64,000 nucleotides of DNA, taken from positions 92,597 to 156,596 of the forward strand of contig CAMCKH010000002.1 of NCBI GenBank assembly GCA_945875435.1. The letters run 5' to 3'. The stretch is from an uncultured Erysipelotrichaceae bacterium (lineage in GTDB: Bacteria; Bacillota_I; Bacilli_A; Erysipelotrichales; Erysipelotrichaceae). Below are positions 35,874 through 45,368 of the stretch, in pieces; position 1 is the stretch's first letter; each line of letters opens with the position of its first letter. The notes beneath the pieces are model-generated. The model had not been told where the DNA came from. It saw only the letters and a program-made list of their open reading frames with translations, and did not search any database. The translations under genes were made by a program, and so were the position numbers.

Positions 35874-36713
35874 CTATTTTAAAATCTCAATTTTAATATT
35901 TGCTCCATAAGGAACTTGGTATTTTTTAATAAAACTACCTTGATTAATCGCGATAGCTATATTACCATATTCATTTTGATAAATGGTAATTTCTCCTTTT
36001 AAAACATCTCCAAAAGTTTTATGTACTTTAATATATTCTTCAAAAACAACTTTATGATTTTCATCATATATTTTTACTAAAACTTTTTTTTCTAAAACAT
36101 CGCTAAGATTGCTTATGGGAATATTTGTCCATAAATTACCAAAATTTGGATCAATAATTTCAGCAGTTCCAATAATTAAATTACCTTTAATTTCTGGCTC
36201 GATAATATCAAATCTAACAATATCTTTAACATCATATTCTTGACCGAATTCTTCAAATTTTACTTGACCACTAGCTAACTTAGCTCCACAATAAGCAAAA
36301 ATATCTCTACCATGGAATACTGAAATCGTTTCGGTACCAAAACCAGTTAAACGATGTTTGTTGGTATCAATTTCTACTATTTTTTTAATACCGTAAATTT
36401 TATCAACATGAGTAAGTGTTCCGTTGTCCGGAGTTACAATATAATAACCATTTTCAGTATAAGCAATGCTTGCTTTTCTAAAAGTTCCAACACCAGGATC
36501 TACCACCGATACAAAAACCGTACCCTTAGGCCAAAATTTTAATGGTTGAAATAATCTAAAAGAAGCACTATAAATATCATAATTAGGAATTTCATGCGTA
36601 CTATCAAATATTTCTAAATCTCTATCCACACTTTTAACAACACCATACATTGAGCTTACTGCCCCTTCTTTATAAGTGAAATCTGTTTGAAATACTAATA
36701 TTGCTTTATTCAT
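35874..36713 (-). CDS. S-adenosyl-L-methionine hydrolase (DUF62), copy 1
   Basis: First of two tandem SAM hydrolase paralogues, 279 residues. N-terminal QTDFTYKEGAVSSMYG, SVVDPGVGTFRK, TPDNGTLTHVD and VFHGRDIFAYCGAKLA are family motifs. The start is the ATG at 36711-36713 with AAAGGAGG seven bases upstream; an eight-residue extension into the EcfT end is unlikely. It overlaps the ECF permease gene end and lies under methionine T-box control, which fits production of methionine from SAM. Confidence 0.88.
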   Translation of the reverse strand: MNKAILVFQTDFTYKEGAVSSMYGVVKSVDRDLEIFDSTHEIPNYDIYSASFRLFQPLKFWPKGTVFVSVVDPGVGTFRKASIAYTENGYYIVTPDNGTLTHVDKIYGIKKIVEIDTNKHRLTGFGTETISVFHGRDIFAYCGAKLASGQVKFEEFGQEYDVKDIVRFDIIEPEIKGNLIIGTAEIIDPNFGNLWTNIPISNLSDVLEKKVLVKIYDENHKVVFEEYIKVHKTFGDVLKGEITIYQNEYGNIAIAINQGSFIKKYQVPYGANIKIEILK

Positions 36714-36724
36714 TTTTTCCTCCT

Positions 36725-37570
36725 TTAAAGCACCCAAAGTTTAGGTACTACATTAAACATATTCAAAACAATATAAACAACTGCACATAACAATTGAAAA
36801 TATGCAAAATATATAACTTTTTGATCAGTTTTAGTTAAGTCTTTATCTGAATAATAACTTCTTTCATCAAGTTGACCATAACCCCTAAGATCCATTGCAC
36901 TCGCAATCAATTCAATCCTTTCAAAAGATACCAGTAATAATGGTATTAAAATTTTAGTATTCGCGATTATTCTTTTGAATAGGCTTGCTTTTTTAGGATC
37001 TAATTCAATACCCCTCATTTGCATAGATTCTTTAATAGCATTAAAATCACGATAAATATCAGGGATATATCTAAGTCCTAAAGAAACCATTGTCGCATAT
37101 TTATATGGGATTTTGCAACCATAAATTCCTGAAGCTAATTCAGAAGGAGTTATACTTAAAATAAACCAAAGACTTATCATTAAAGTTCCTATAATTTTAA
37201 AAATTCTGGTAATGAAATAAATTACTGTTTCATAAGTTATTACATAATAATCATTAAATTTAAATAATAAAGTAAAGGTTTGACTAAGCTCTGTTCCAGT
37301 GGTTGGATTCACTAAATAAAACAGAATAAAATTTAAAATATTCATAACTAAAGTAAAAATAATTATAAATTTTAAAATTTTAATTTCTTGATATACCGAT
37401 TTAAAAAATAAGAAATTCAAAATAAATAAAGGTAGTATTATTCTTAAATCAAAACTAGCCATCATTAAAATAATTGAACTAAAAAACAGTAATACTTTTG
37501 TTTTACCAGCTAATTTTTCTAAAAAACTATCACCTAAACTATAACGAATTATAAATTTTGCATCATTCAT
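36725..37570 (-). CDS. ECF transporter T component (MtsV/EcfT type)
   Basis: Transmembrane coupling protein of an energy-coupling factor importer, 281 residues with five or six helices. The two coupling-helix motifs that contact the ATPases are visible as MQMRGIE and MDLRGYG (the usual Ala-Arg-Gly pair is varied). Overlaps the ATPase gene by eight bases. With the duplicated ATPase and the S component it forms a dedicated, group I-like ECF system. Confidence 0.92.
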   Translation of the reverse strand: MNDAKFIIRYSLGDSFLEKLAGKTKVLLFFSSIILMMASFDLRIILPLFILNFLFFKSVYQEIKILKFIIIFTLVMNILNFILFYLVNPTTGTELSQTFTLLFKFNDYYVITYETVIYFITRIFKIIGTLMISLWFILSITPSELASGIYGCKIPYKYATMVSLGLRYIPDIYRDFNAIKESMQMRGIELDPKKASLFKRIIANTKILIPLLLVSFERIELIASAMDLRGYGQLDERSYYSDKDLTKTDQKVIYFAYFQLLCAVVYIVLNMFNVVPKLWVL

Positions 37571-39245
37571 TTATTCTTCTTTCCTTTTCAATAAACTCTT
37601 TAATAAAATTTGAATTATTTAAATTTAATTTTTCTGATAAATCAAAAATTGATGTTTTTTTAAGCGATGATAAATTTAAGATTTTTTCATCAGAAAGAAT
37701 ACTTTCACTATCTTTATCAGCTACAATTTTACCATTTTTAACAACCAAGGCACGATCGCTATATTCTAAAGCAAGATGCATATCGTGAGTAATAAAGATA
37801 GTTGTGATGTCATATTTTTTATTCAACAAAGCAATAAATTCCATCATTTCACGATAATGGCGATAATCTTGCCCAGCAGTAGGTTCATCCAATATTAAAC
37901 ACTGTGGATTCAAAGCTAAACATACAGCTACTGATAAACGCTTTTTTTGACCATAACTTAAAACAGAAATAGGCCAATTTCTCATACTATATAAACCAGT
38001 AATCTTCAAAACATTGTTTACTCTTTCATTAATATCCTCAATTGAATAATTTCTTAATCTCAAAGCTAAAGCAACTTCATCAAAAATATTATCACTCACC
38101 AACATTTGATTAGGGTTTTGCATGACATAACCGATAACTTTTGCGATTTCTTGAATGGTTTCGGGATTGTTTATTCTAAATATTTCACCTTTATCTATTT
38201 TGATTATTCCAGTGAGAATTTTTGCGATTGTAGATTTACCAGAACCATTTTCTCCCAGTAACGCTATACGCTCTCCTTTTCTAATATTAAGATTTTTAAT
38301 ATCAATAAATTCATTGTTGTCATAAGAAAACTTAACATCTTTTAAAGAAATAATTACTTCTGAATGATTTTTAGTAGAATTTAAAGGTAAATTAGTTACC
38401 TTATAATCTTTAAAAGGTGTTAAATCAATTTTTTCTAAATTTGTTAAATCATTTTTTTGTTTTAATCCACCCAACATCTTTTTTATCGCACTTAAATAAA
38501 GAGGTTCTCTGATTCCATATTTTGTCAATAAATCTGAACTTAAAAGATCATCAGGAGTTTTAACAGCTACAATTTCACCCTTATCCATTAAAACAATTCT
38601 ATCAATATGGCGATGTAAAACATCTTCCAAACGATGTTCGATAATCACAACAGTTTTATTGTCTACTTGATTTAATTCGTCAATAAGCTCAATCATTTCC
38701 TTACCCATCACAGGATCTAATGCCGCGAGCGGTTCGTCAAGTAATAAAATATCAATATTTTCATGCAAAATACCCGCAACCGATGCTCTTTGTTTTTGTC
38801 CGCCAGAAAGTGAATGTGGTAAAATGTTTAACTTTTCTGCAATCTTTACTTTTTCTGCAGTTTGTTTTACAAGCATCTTCATTTCTAAGCGAGGCATATT
38901 TTTATTTTCTAAAGCAAAGGCAATATCTTCCGCAACACTAAGACCTACAAATTGAGCATCACTATCTTGGAGTACTGTTCCTACTATTTTTGAAAGTTCA
39001 AAAATACTGCTTTTAATTAATGATTTACCGTTAATTAAACATTCTCCACTAATGCTGCCATGATACTGATTAGGTATTAAACCATTGATACAGTAACCCA
39101 GCGTTGATTTTCCGCTACCACTTGCTCCAAGTATCAATAACTTTTCACCTTGAAAAATATCAAGATTGATATTTTTCAAGGTTTCTTTTTGTTGTTTATG
39201 ATATTTAAATGAAAAATTTTTAAAACTAATAATTGGTTTTTTCAT
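37563..39245 (-). CDS. ECF transporter fused double ATPase (MtsU type)
   Basis: Two EcfA ATPase domains in a 560-residue chain power the importer. Domain 1: Walker A GASGSGKST, signature LSGGQKQR, Walker B ILLLDEP. Domain 2: Walker A GENGSGKST, signature LSYGQKKR, LILDEPTAGQD. All catalytic residues appear intact. It abuts the S-component gene (stop/start share position 39245) and overlaps the T-component gene, so the three are co-translated. Confidence 0.94.
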   Translation of the reverse strand: MKKPIISFKNFSFKYHKQQKETLKNINLDIFQGEKLLILGASGSGKSTLGYCINGLIPNQYHGSISGECLINGKSLIKSSIFELSKIVGTVLQDSDAQFVGLSVAEDIAFALENKNMPRLEMKMLVKQTAEKVKIAEKLNILPHSLSGGQKQRASVAGILHENIDILLLDEPLAALDPVMGKEMIELIDELNQVDNKTVVIIEHRLEDVLHRHIDRIVLMDKGEIVAVKTPDDLLSSDLLTKYGIREPLYLSAIKKMLGGLKQKNDLTNLEKIDLTPFKDYKVTNLPLNSTKNHSEVIISLKDVKFSYDNNEFIDIKNLNIRKGERIALLGENGSGKSTIAKILTGIIKIDKGEIFRINNPETIQEIAKVIGYVMQNPNQMLVSDNIFDEVALALRLRNYSIEDINERVNNVLKITGLYSMRNWPISVLSYGQKKRLSVAVCLALNPQCLILDEPTAGQDYRHYREMMEFIALLNKKYDITTIFITHDMHLALEYSDRALVVKNGKIVADKDSESILSDEKILNLSSLKKTSIFDLSEKLNLNNSNFIKEFIEKERRINE

Positions 39246-39799
39246 TATTCTTCTACTAAATTATTTTGTTTTTTATAGCGTCTTGCAAGGGCAAATAATA
39301 CAATATTACCAACAATTAAAATAACTACTGAATTACTTAAAACCGCAACTTGTGCTTGTGCTAAAGTTATTACCAATTCACCGCCGTGAATAATTTTAGT
39401 GAAGAAAGGAGTAATTAAACCAAAGCTAACTGCGTTTCCTAAAACAGCTATAATTGAAAAAATAATTGCGTGTTTAATGTTGTAAATACCTTCACGAATA
39501 CGAACACCATAAAGATTTAATGAACCAATGAATAAAGCACAAAATAAATTACCAAATGACCAGTCAAACCAATAACCCCAACCACCAATAGTATCGGCTA
39601 AAAAGTTACCAATAAAACCTACTAAAGCAGCTGGAATAGGGCCGAAAAATGCTCCAATAATTACCGGAATAATATAAGCGGTTGTTAGTTTAGTATTAGT
39701 ATAGATAGAAATTCCACCATAATTCATTAATACCGCAAAAAGCGCTGAACCAATCGCAATCGCAACAATCTGTTGTGTAATATTTTTATTGTTTTTCAT
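39245..39799 (-). CDS. ECF transporter S component (UPF0397/MtsT type)
   Basis: Substrate-binding membrane protein of 184 residues with five or six helices. It belongs to the UPF0397 group, recognisable from ALFAVLMNYGGIS, PVIIGAFFGPIPAALVGFIGN and the tryptophan-rich WGYWFDWSFGN loop. In lactobacilli and streptococci such S components head T-box-controlled mtsTUV operons predicted to import methionine or a precursor. UPF0397 is also often labelled a riboflavin transporter; the methionine T-box argues against that here. GGGGAGG lies before the ATG. Confidence 0.85.
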   Translation of the reverse strand: MKNNKNITQQIVAIAIGSALFAVLMNYGGISIYTNTKLTTAYIIPVIIGAFFGPIPAALVGFIGNFLADTIGGWGYWFDWSFGNLFCALFIGSLNLYGVRIREGIYNIKHAIIFSIIAVLGNAVSFGLITPFFTKIIHGGELVITLAQAQVAVLSNSVVILIVGNIVLFALARRYKKQNNLVEE

Positions 39800-39844
39800 A
39801 GTACCTCCCCAATAATATTTATTACATTTAAAACTGTAAAAACA

Positions 39845-39888
39845 AAAAAGTGGAACAAGGGACGAATTATCCGTGTTACCACCCTACT
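39845..39888 (-). terminator. T-box conditional terminator
   Basis: The bases of the T-box can instead pair GTGG...AACA.GG with CC.TGTT.CCAC, followed by T6. This terminator competes with the antiterminator that binds uncharged tRNA. Confidence 0.75.
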
Positions 39889-40060
39889 TCATTGTTAAAA
39901 AACAACCTTAAAATCTTTAACGAGATTAATCGTCAATGGCTTAACTTAAAGTCTCACCACCAAAGCTCCATGTCCATAATCTAGATAATTGTTTACTTTT
40001 TTACACCAACCAAAAGCTCTCTTTAAAACTTATATCCGACTTACACTTCTTTGCATTAAG
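39845..40060 (-). promoter_or_regulatory. T-box leader with methionine (AUG) specifier
   Basis: Read on the minus strand, the leader has the stem I apical motifs (GAGAGC then GGTTGGTG, 40022-40004). A specifier loop has ATG (39977-39975) four bases before TGGAGC, the spacing seen in known T-boxes. The T-box sequence AGGGTGGTAACACGG lies at 39885-39871. The codon predicts tRNA-Met as ligand. Downstream is the ECF-SAM hydrolase operon. A possible -35 TTGACT lies at about 40100, with a weak -10. Confidence 0.88.
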
Positions 40061-40113
40061 TTTCAATAACATTAAACTACCATACTATTTTATAATAGTC
40101 AATAAGTCATAAC

Positions 40114-41178
40114 CTATTCCTTTATTACAAAATAAGTATAATACTCATCAAAAGTTAAACCACTCTCTTTAATATAAGTTGCAACTTCTTTGCCGACATA
40201 ACGATAATGCCAAGATTCATGCATATAACCCGTAACTTCTTCCTTATTTAATGGGTATCTTTCAATAAATCCATATTTATCAGCGTTTTCCTTCATCCAT
40301 TGATATGCTTTAGTTTCTACAAAATTATCAATTGAAACCCCAGGTATTGAAATATCAATCACAAGTCCGGTTTGGTGTTCGCTATAGCCAGCTCTTGCAC
40401 TATATCTGTCGGCATTTTTTTCGCCATCATACAAAACATAACTATTATAAAGTGAATATTGAGAATTATAAGTTCTAAAAGGACTAATTGATATTAAATC
40501 AAAACCTGATTCAAGTGCTTTTGCTTTCATTTTCTTAAACTCTTCAAAAACTTCTTGTCTAATATATCCACTACCCATACCATAAGTAAAGGCCACTAAA
40601 TCATCAGGAATATAATCCTTTGAAAGATAATAATATTTATTCACAAGTACTAAATTTCCTTTGGTTAAATCCGCTTTAAATTCACCTTGATAAACTTCCT
40701 TATCCCTATTACTATTTACAAGTTCTACCACTTTTCTAATTTCATCTTTATTAGTTAATTTATAATTATTTTTAAGAGCATAACTCATATATCTATCTTC
40801 TCTACTTTTAAGATAATAAGGGTCATTTTTAAAAACACTATTTTTATATTTCAAATAATCTTTTAAAGTAGATTTTGCATTTACCGCATTAATAACATCT
40901 TCCATTAAAGCATTTTCTTCTTGCATCATTTTAAAATAATTATCTAATTTTTTTAAATCGACTCTCTCATCGCTTAAAAAAATACTTAAATTATTAATTT
41001 TATCGTACTTTAAAAGTAATTCCTTATTTTCTTTATTTAAAGTTTCAATGATTTCAAAATCTTTACCACGATAACCTTTTTTAAAATAAGGGTTGAATTG
41101 ATATCTTACTAAATAATAAGTTAAACACATCAAGGTTATTACAGCTAAACTGATTAAAAATATTTTTCTTTTATTCAT
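40114..41178 (-). CDS. vanY: D-alanyl-D-alanine carboxypeptidase, VanY-type (M15)
   Basis: Trims the terminal D-Ala from peptidoglycan stem peptides outside the cell. The 354-residue protein has one N-terminal membrane anchor (about 5-25), a spacer, and a C-terminal M15B domain: SPFRTYNSQ, the zinc-binding YSEHQTGLVIDI (SxHxxGxAxD type) and the second ligand HESWHYRYVG. The start is the ATG at 41178 after AGAGGTTT, or a GTG just before it, overlapping the rsmA stop. Its location after rsmA is unusual; cell-wall remodelling is inferred from the domain. Confidence 0.9.
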   Translation of the reverse strand: MNKRKIFLISLAVITLMCLTYYLVRYQFNPYFKKGYRGKDFEIIETLNKENKELLLKYDKINNLSIFLSDERVDLKKLDNYFKMMQEENALMEDVINAVNAKSTLKDYLKYKNSVFKNDPYYLKSREDRYMSYALKNNYKLTNKDEIRKVVELVNSNRDKEVYQGEFKADLTKGNLVLVNKYYYLSKDYIPDDLVAFTYGMGSGYIRQEVFEEFKKMKAKALESGFDLISISPFRTYNSQYSLYNSYVLYDGEKNADRYSARAGYSEHQTGLVIDISIPGVSIDNFVETKAYQWMKENADKYGFIERYPLNKEEVTGYMHESWHYRYVGKEVATYIKESGLTFDEYYTYFVIKE

Positions 41179-41989
41179 CACAAACCTCTTTAAACATCTT
41201 AATAAATTCAGCTAAAGAAAACTCTTGAGCCCTTTTTTTCAAATCGTATTTTAAATTTAATCTATTTAATTTGTCTTCATTTAGATATTTTTTTAAATTA
41301 TTAAAAATAGTTTTTCTTCGTTGCCCAAAAGATTGTTTCACAAATTCAAAAAATAATTCCTGATTAATGTTTTCTTTAAACCTTGGTTTTAAAGTTAAAA
41401 CTACACTTTCAACACTAGGTTTTGGAAGAAAAACATCTTTTGAAATTTTCATCATTTTTTTCACATCATAAAGATATTGAACAATAACACTAAGAGCACT
41501 ATAATTCTCAGTATTTTCTGATGCCATCAATCTATCTCCAACCTCTTTTTGCATCATTACATTAATACTTTTAATCTTTAAATCACTTTCAAATAACTTA
41601 AATAAAATCGCAGTTGTAATATAGTAAGGAAGATTGGCACAAACTACAATTTCAACATCTTTTAAGAAAGATAAATCAGCTTTTAAAAAATCTTGATTAA
41701 TAATTTTAAAATTATCATAACTAGCTAAATTTTCATTTAAAATACCAATTAAATTATTATCAATTTCATAAGCAATTAAATTTTTACTATAAATACATAA
41801 CTGTTCACTAAGAGCACCAATTCCTGGACCTATCTCTAAAGTTGTGGTTGATTTATCACAACTTTCTTTTGCGATTTTAATTACAACACTAGGATCGATA
41901 ATAAAATTTTGACCAAAATTTTTTCTAGGAAATAAATTATATTTTTTTAATATTTCTACTGTTTTGCCATTAGTTGAGATAAATTTCAT
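41171..41989 (-). CDS. rsmA: 16S rRNA dimethyladenosine transferase (KsgA)
   Basis: Methylates the two adjacent adenosines in the terminal helix of 16S rRNA. The 272 residues carry the SAM-binding LEIGPGIGALSEQL, the acidic YEIDNN and the catalytic NLPYYITTAI motif, plus the small helical C-terminal domain. NFGQNFIID near the N-terminus is characteristic. It overlaps rnmV by four bases, the standard rnmV-rsmA pair of Bacillota. Confidence 0.97.
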   Translation of the reverse strand: MKFISTNGKTVEILKKYNLFPRKNFGQNFIIDPSVVIKIAKESCDKSTTTLEIGPGIGALSEQLCIYSKNLIAYEIDNNLIGILNENLASYDNFKIINQDFLKADLSFLKDVEIVVCANLPYYITTAILFKLFESDLKIKSINVMMQKEVGDRLMASENTENYSALSVIVQYLYDVKKMMKISKDVFLPKPSVESVVLTLKPRFKENINQELFFEFVKQSFGQRRKTIFNNLKKYLNEDKLNRLNLKYDLKKRAQEFSLAEFIKMFKEVCDE

Positions 41990-42504
41990 AACAGTTCCTC
42001 CAATTCCTTTCTGGTAACACCAAGCATATTCAATCTTTTAAATATAGTTTTAGCATTACATTTTCCTAAATTAAATTTTCTAGAAATTATTTCTCTTTTA
42101 AAATTACTACCCATGCCGCTAAGACCTAAATCTATAAAATCTTGTCTACTTAAACTACTTTTAATTTCATAAACAAAATAAGAATTTAAAGCATTTTTTA
42201 AAACTTCATAAGACGCATGTTCCACCCCAACCTTTTTTAAGGTTCTACAATCTTCTTTGAAAAGAAAAGAATTTTTTAAATTAGGAATTCTACTATTTAA
42301 AATATTTCTAATCTTTTCACCAACGCTATCTGGATCCAATAATAAAATAATACCTCTTTCTTTATTTACACTTTCAATCAATTTAATAGTAGCTTCACTT
42401 AAATAACTTCCATTTGTTTCAATAGTATCAACTTTAAAATATTTTTTTAATTTTTCAGTATCATGCCTACCTTCAACCACCACAACTTCATTAATCTTTT
42501 CCAT
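41986..42504 (-). CDS. rnmV: Ribonuclease M5
   Basis: Matures the 5S rRNA precursor. The 172-residue protein consists of a TOPRIM domain (VVVVEGRHDTEKLKKYF with the catalytic Glu, then LLLDPDSVGEKIR) and the C-terminal DUF4093 segment. It overlaps tatD by 14 bases and rsmA by four, in the conserved tatD-rnmV-rsmA order. Confidence 0.95.
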   Translation of the reverse strand: MEKINEVVVVEGRHDTEKLKKYFKVDTIETNGSYLSEATIKLIESVNKERGIILLLDPDSVGEKIRNILNSRIPNLKNSFLFKEDCRTLKKVGVEHASYEVLKNALNSYFVYEIKSSLSRQDFIDLGLSGMGSNFKREIISRKFNLGKCNAKTIFKRLNMLGVTRKELEELL

Positions 42505-43243
42505 AAAATAACCTTAAATAATTTTGATATACAATTTTTTGAAGCTCTTTTAATTCTATTCCTAAAAGTTCTGCAGCATATTCATATACGTATTTAACAT
42601 AATAAGTGTGATTTACCTTCCCTCTAAAAGGAACCGGTGTTAAATAAGGAGCATCGGTTTCAAATAAAACATAATTAAGATCTATTCCTTTTAAACTTTC
42701 TTTAACATTTATAGAATTTTTAAAAGTTAAAACTCCACCAAAAGAAATATAATAACCTAATTTAATAAAAGATTTAGCCATTTCAAGCGATCCTGTAAAA
42801 CAATGAATAACACCTTTTCGTTTATTATCATATTTTTTTAAAATTTCATAAATATCACCTATAGACTCTCTAGTATGGATGATGATAGGTTTATTTCTTT
42901 TATTTGCGATTTCTATTTGCCTAATTAAAAGTTCTTTAGCACATTCTTTATTATCTTTATAATAGTGATAATCAAGACCTATTTCTCCTAAAGCTATAAA
43001 GGTGTCGTCACTCATTAATAAATCTAGTTTTTCTAATTCCTTTTCATCAATTTCGTTTTTATCATTAGGATAAATTCCGTATGCTAGTTTCACAACATCA
43101 CTTCTATACTTTAAAGCCCTGTCTTTTTCAGCTTCATTAGTGCATACCAAAATTAATTCCTTAACACCTAAATTTAAAGCGTTAGTAATTTCAGTTTGAT
43201 ATTCTTCTTCATCTATAAAATGGGTATGGGTATCAATATACAT
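42491..43243 (-). CDS. tatD: TatD-family metal-dependent DNase
   Basis: TIM-barrel metallo-hydrolase, 250 residues, with a 3'-5' nuclease role in DNA repair or quality control. Metal ligands are visible in IDTHTHFID, GEIGLDYHY, IIHTRES, GVIHCFTGS and FETDAPYL. It lies one base after the mnmE stop, so it belongs to the mnmE-led operon. Confidence 0.95.
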   Translation of the reverse strand: MYIDTHTHFIDEEEYQTEITNALNLGVKELILVCTNEAEKDRALKYRSDVVKLAYGIYPNDKNEIDEKELEKLDLLMSDDTFIALGEIGLDYHYYKDNKECAKELLIRQIEIANKRNKPIIIHTRESIGDIYEILKKYDNKRKGVIHCFTGSLEMAKSFIKLGYYISFGGVLTFKNSINVKESLKGIDLNYVLFETDAPYLTPVPFRGKVNHTYYVKYVYEYAAELLGIELKELQKIVYQNYLRLFYGKD

Positions 43244-43244
43244 A

Positions 43245-44561
43245 TTATTTACCTAAACAAAAATTCTTGAATAAATTATCTAGTAAATCTTCACGATTAC
43301 TTATACCTTTTATCTCTTTTAGATAGTTATAAGCCTGATAAAGATTATTACTGATAATATCTAGCTCTATCATCATATCTAAAGCTGCGATAGCTTCCTT
43401 TATTTCAATTAAAGCCTTATTCATCAAAGAAATTTGCCTTTCATTATTTAAAACATCCTCATCAATCAAGAGTTGATCGTTTTCATACATTCTTTCTAAC
43501 TCATCAATTAACTCACTTATATCATTATTACTGGCACTGATTTTAATTCCTTCTTTATAATCAATCAAATCTTTCTTGTTGTATACTTTTAGATATTTCT
43601 TATCTTTAATAATGTTTTCTAAAGCTAAATCGCTCTCGTCATAAGTATCATCTAAAATAAATAAAATTAAATCTGCCTCTTGAATTGATTTTAAAGATCT
43701 TTCTATTCCTATTTTTTCAACTTTATCATCACTTTCTCTAATTCCAGCTGTATCTACTAAATTTAAAGTGATGTTTTTAAGTTCAACACTATCTTCAATT
43801 AAATCCCTGGTAGTACCCGCAATATCACTAACTATAGCTTTGTCTTTTTCTAAAATCGCATTTAAAAGTGAGCTTTTACCAACATTAGGTTTTCCTACCA
43901 AAGCTACTTTAATTCCGTTTTTAATAAATCTAAAACGATTAGCTTTATCAACTATTTCTTCCATTTTGTTTTTAAAATAATTAAGTTTAGGTCTAACTTT
44001 TTCTTCGCTCATTATTTCTACATCATCATATTCTGGATAATCGATATTAACTTCTAAAATACCTATTAAATTTAAAAGCTCTTTTTCTAAAGGTTCAATA
44101 ATATTTAAAATAGATCCTTTTAAACCTTTAAGTGCACTTTGAGCTTGAATCTTATTTTTAGCATTAATAATATCATTAATAGATTCTGCCTTAGTTAAAT
44201 CTATTCTTCCATTCAAATAAGCTCGCTTAGTAAACTCTCCAGCTCTTGCGATTCTAGCTCCTTTGGTTAAAATTAAATTTAAAATTCTTCTAGTAACATA
44301 ACTTCCACCATGACAATTTATTTCAACCACATCTTCCTTGGTGAAGGTTTTTGGCGCTTTAAAAATACTAACTAAAACTTCGTCAATAATTTCATCGCCA
44401 TCTTTAATAAAACCATAATGAATAGTATGGCTTTTTTCATTTATTAAATCCTTAGAAAATATTTTTGAAACAATATTAAAAGAATCAGGACCACTGATTC
44501 TAATAATTGAAATTGCTTGGTTATTTAATGCAGTCGCAATCGCAACAATAGTATCAAACAT
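43245..44561 (-). CDS. mnmE: tRNA modification GTPase MnmE
   Basis: With MnmG it makes 5-carboxymethylaminomethyl-type modifications at U34 of tRNAs. The 438-residue protein has the folate-binding N-terminal domain, helical domain and inserted G domain: GKPNVGKSSL, DTAGIRE, NKKD. It ends in FCLGK, the catalytic CxGK motif. The ATG follows TATAATTTTAAT directly, with no ribosome-binding site. It leads the mnmE-tatD-rnmV-rsmA-vanY operon. Confidence 0.97.
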   Translation of the reverse strand: MFDTIVAIATALNNQAISIIRISGPDSFNIVSKIFSKDLINEKSHTIHYGFIKDGDEIIDEVLVSIFKAPKTFTKEDVVEINCHGGSYVTRRILNLILTKGARIARAGEFTKRAYLNGRIDLTKAESINDIINAKNKIQAQSALKGLKGSILNIIEPLEKELLNLIGILEVNIDYPEYDDVEIMSEEKVRPKLNYFKNKMEEIVDKANRFRFIKNGIKVALVGKPNVGKSSLLNAILEKDKAIVSDIAGTTRDLIEDSVELKNITLNLVDTAGIRESDDKVEKIGIERSLKSIQEADLILFILDDTYDESDLALENIIKDKKYLKVYNKKDLIDYKEGIKISASNNDISELIDELERMYENDQLLIDEDVLNNERQISLMNKALIEIKEAIAALDMMIELDIISNNLYQAYNYLKEIKGISNREDLLDNLFKNFCLGK

Positions 44562-44567
44562 ATTAAA

Positions 44568-44573
44568 ATTATA
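44568..44573 (-). promoter_or_regulatory. Leaderless -10 box of mnmE
   Basis: TATAAT then TTTAAT then ATG on the minus strand. The -35 region would lie inside the end of the FRG gene. Confidence 0.5.
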
Positions 44574-44579
44574 CCATAA

Positions 44580-45368
44580 TTATTTTTTAATTTTTGAATA
44601 TCTTCTAGTTATCCAACTACAAATACCATCTAAACCAGGAAATATAAAACGCTCCGAAATATTAATATAGTCTAATTTATCTCTAATTTCTAACTTAACT
44701 TCTTTAGGAATGATTATCTTATAAAAAACATTACTATCTTCCGGAAGTAAGCTGCTTAAAGTAACATCGGCTTTGCTGACCATACTAAATAAAGCATACT
44801 GATTAGTAATTCTTTCTATTTGAGAAACTGGTTCAAAAAAGATAAAAAATGGGTCTTTTTCTAAATTTTCTAATTCTTCTAAATTTTTAAAATGAAAATC
44901 TAAATCCTCAACAGTAAATGTTTGTGTTTTATGTTTATCTAAAAAATCTTTTAATTTTTTTGGAATTAATTTATTAGCCTCTTCTAGATTAATAGCATAA
45001 ATAGCTCCATCTGTATCGTATTTTTCTAAGTCAATAGTCGCAAAATGAGCTGCAACTAAAGGACTATATGACCAATCTAAAAGTCTGGTAGGTAAACCAT
45101 AATGTTGTCCTAAAGCTAATTTTTGAAAAATAGATTTAGTATTTGAAAGTTCTAAATGACCATATTTAATAAAACTTCTAATTATACTTTTTTCTAAACT
45201 TATATTATGATCACACACTCTTTGAAGTTTGGTGATTAAATCATAAGAGCTATCACCAACTCCTCGGTATACATAATCATCACGATATCTACCTATTTTA
45301 TGATCAAAACAATTTTCAAAAACTAACTTGTTCAATTCCTCAAAACTCTTAATAACCACAGTTTTCAT
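44580..45368 (-). CDS. FRG-domain protein
   Basis: A 262-residue protein containing an FRG domain: YVYRGVGDSSYDL with the Arg-Gly pair, then LALGQHYGLPTRLLDWSYSP and AAHFAT. The family is named for its Phe/Tyr-Arg-Gly motif; its biochemical activity is not established to my knowledge. No signal peptide or membrane helix. The start is the ATG at 45366-45368, sharing one base with the upstream TGA and preceded by GGGAGGAT. It is last in the rapZ-led gene run. Confidence 0.8.
   Translation of the reverse strand: MKTVVIKSFEELNKLVFENCFDHKIGRYRDDYVYRGVGDSSYDLITKLQRVCDHNISLEKSIIRSFIKYGHLELSNTKSIFQKLALGQHYGLPTRLLDWSYSPLVAAHFATIDLEKYDTDGAIYAINLEEANKLIPKKLKDFLDKHKTQTFTVEDLDFHFKNLEELENLEKDPFFIFFEPVSQIERITNQYALFSMVSKADVTLSSLLPEDSNVFYKIIIPKEVKLEIRDKLDYINISERFIFPGLDGICSWITRRYSKIKK

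Noticed and set aside
39245..39799. Riboflavin specificity for the S component, a common label for this family
   Set aside because: There is no FMN riboswitch, and the leader is a methionine-specifier T-box; methionine-related substrate is better supported.
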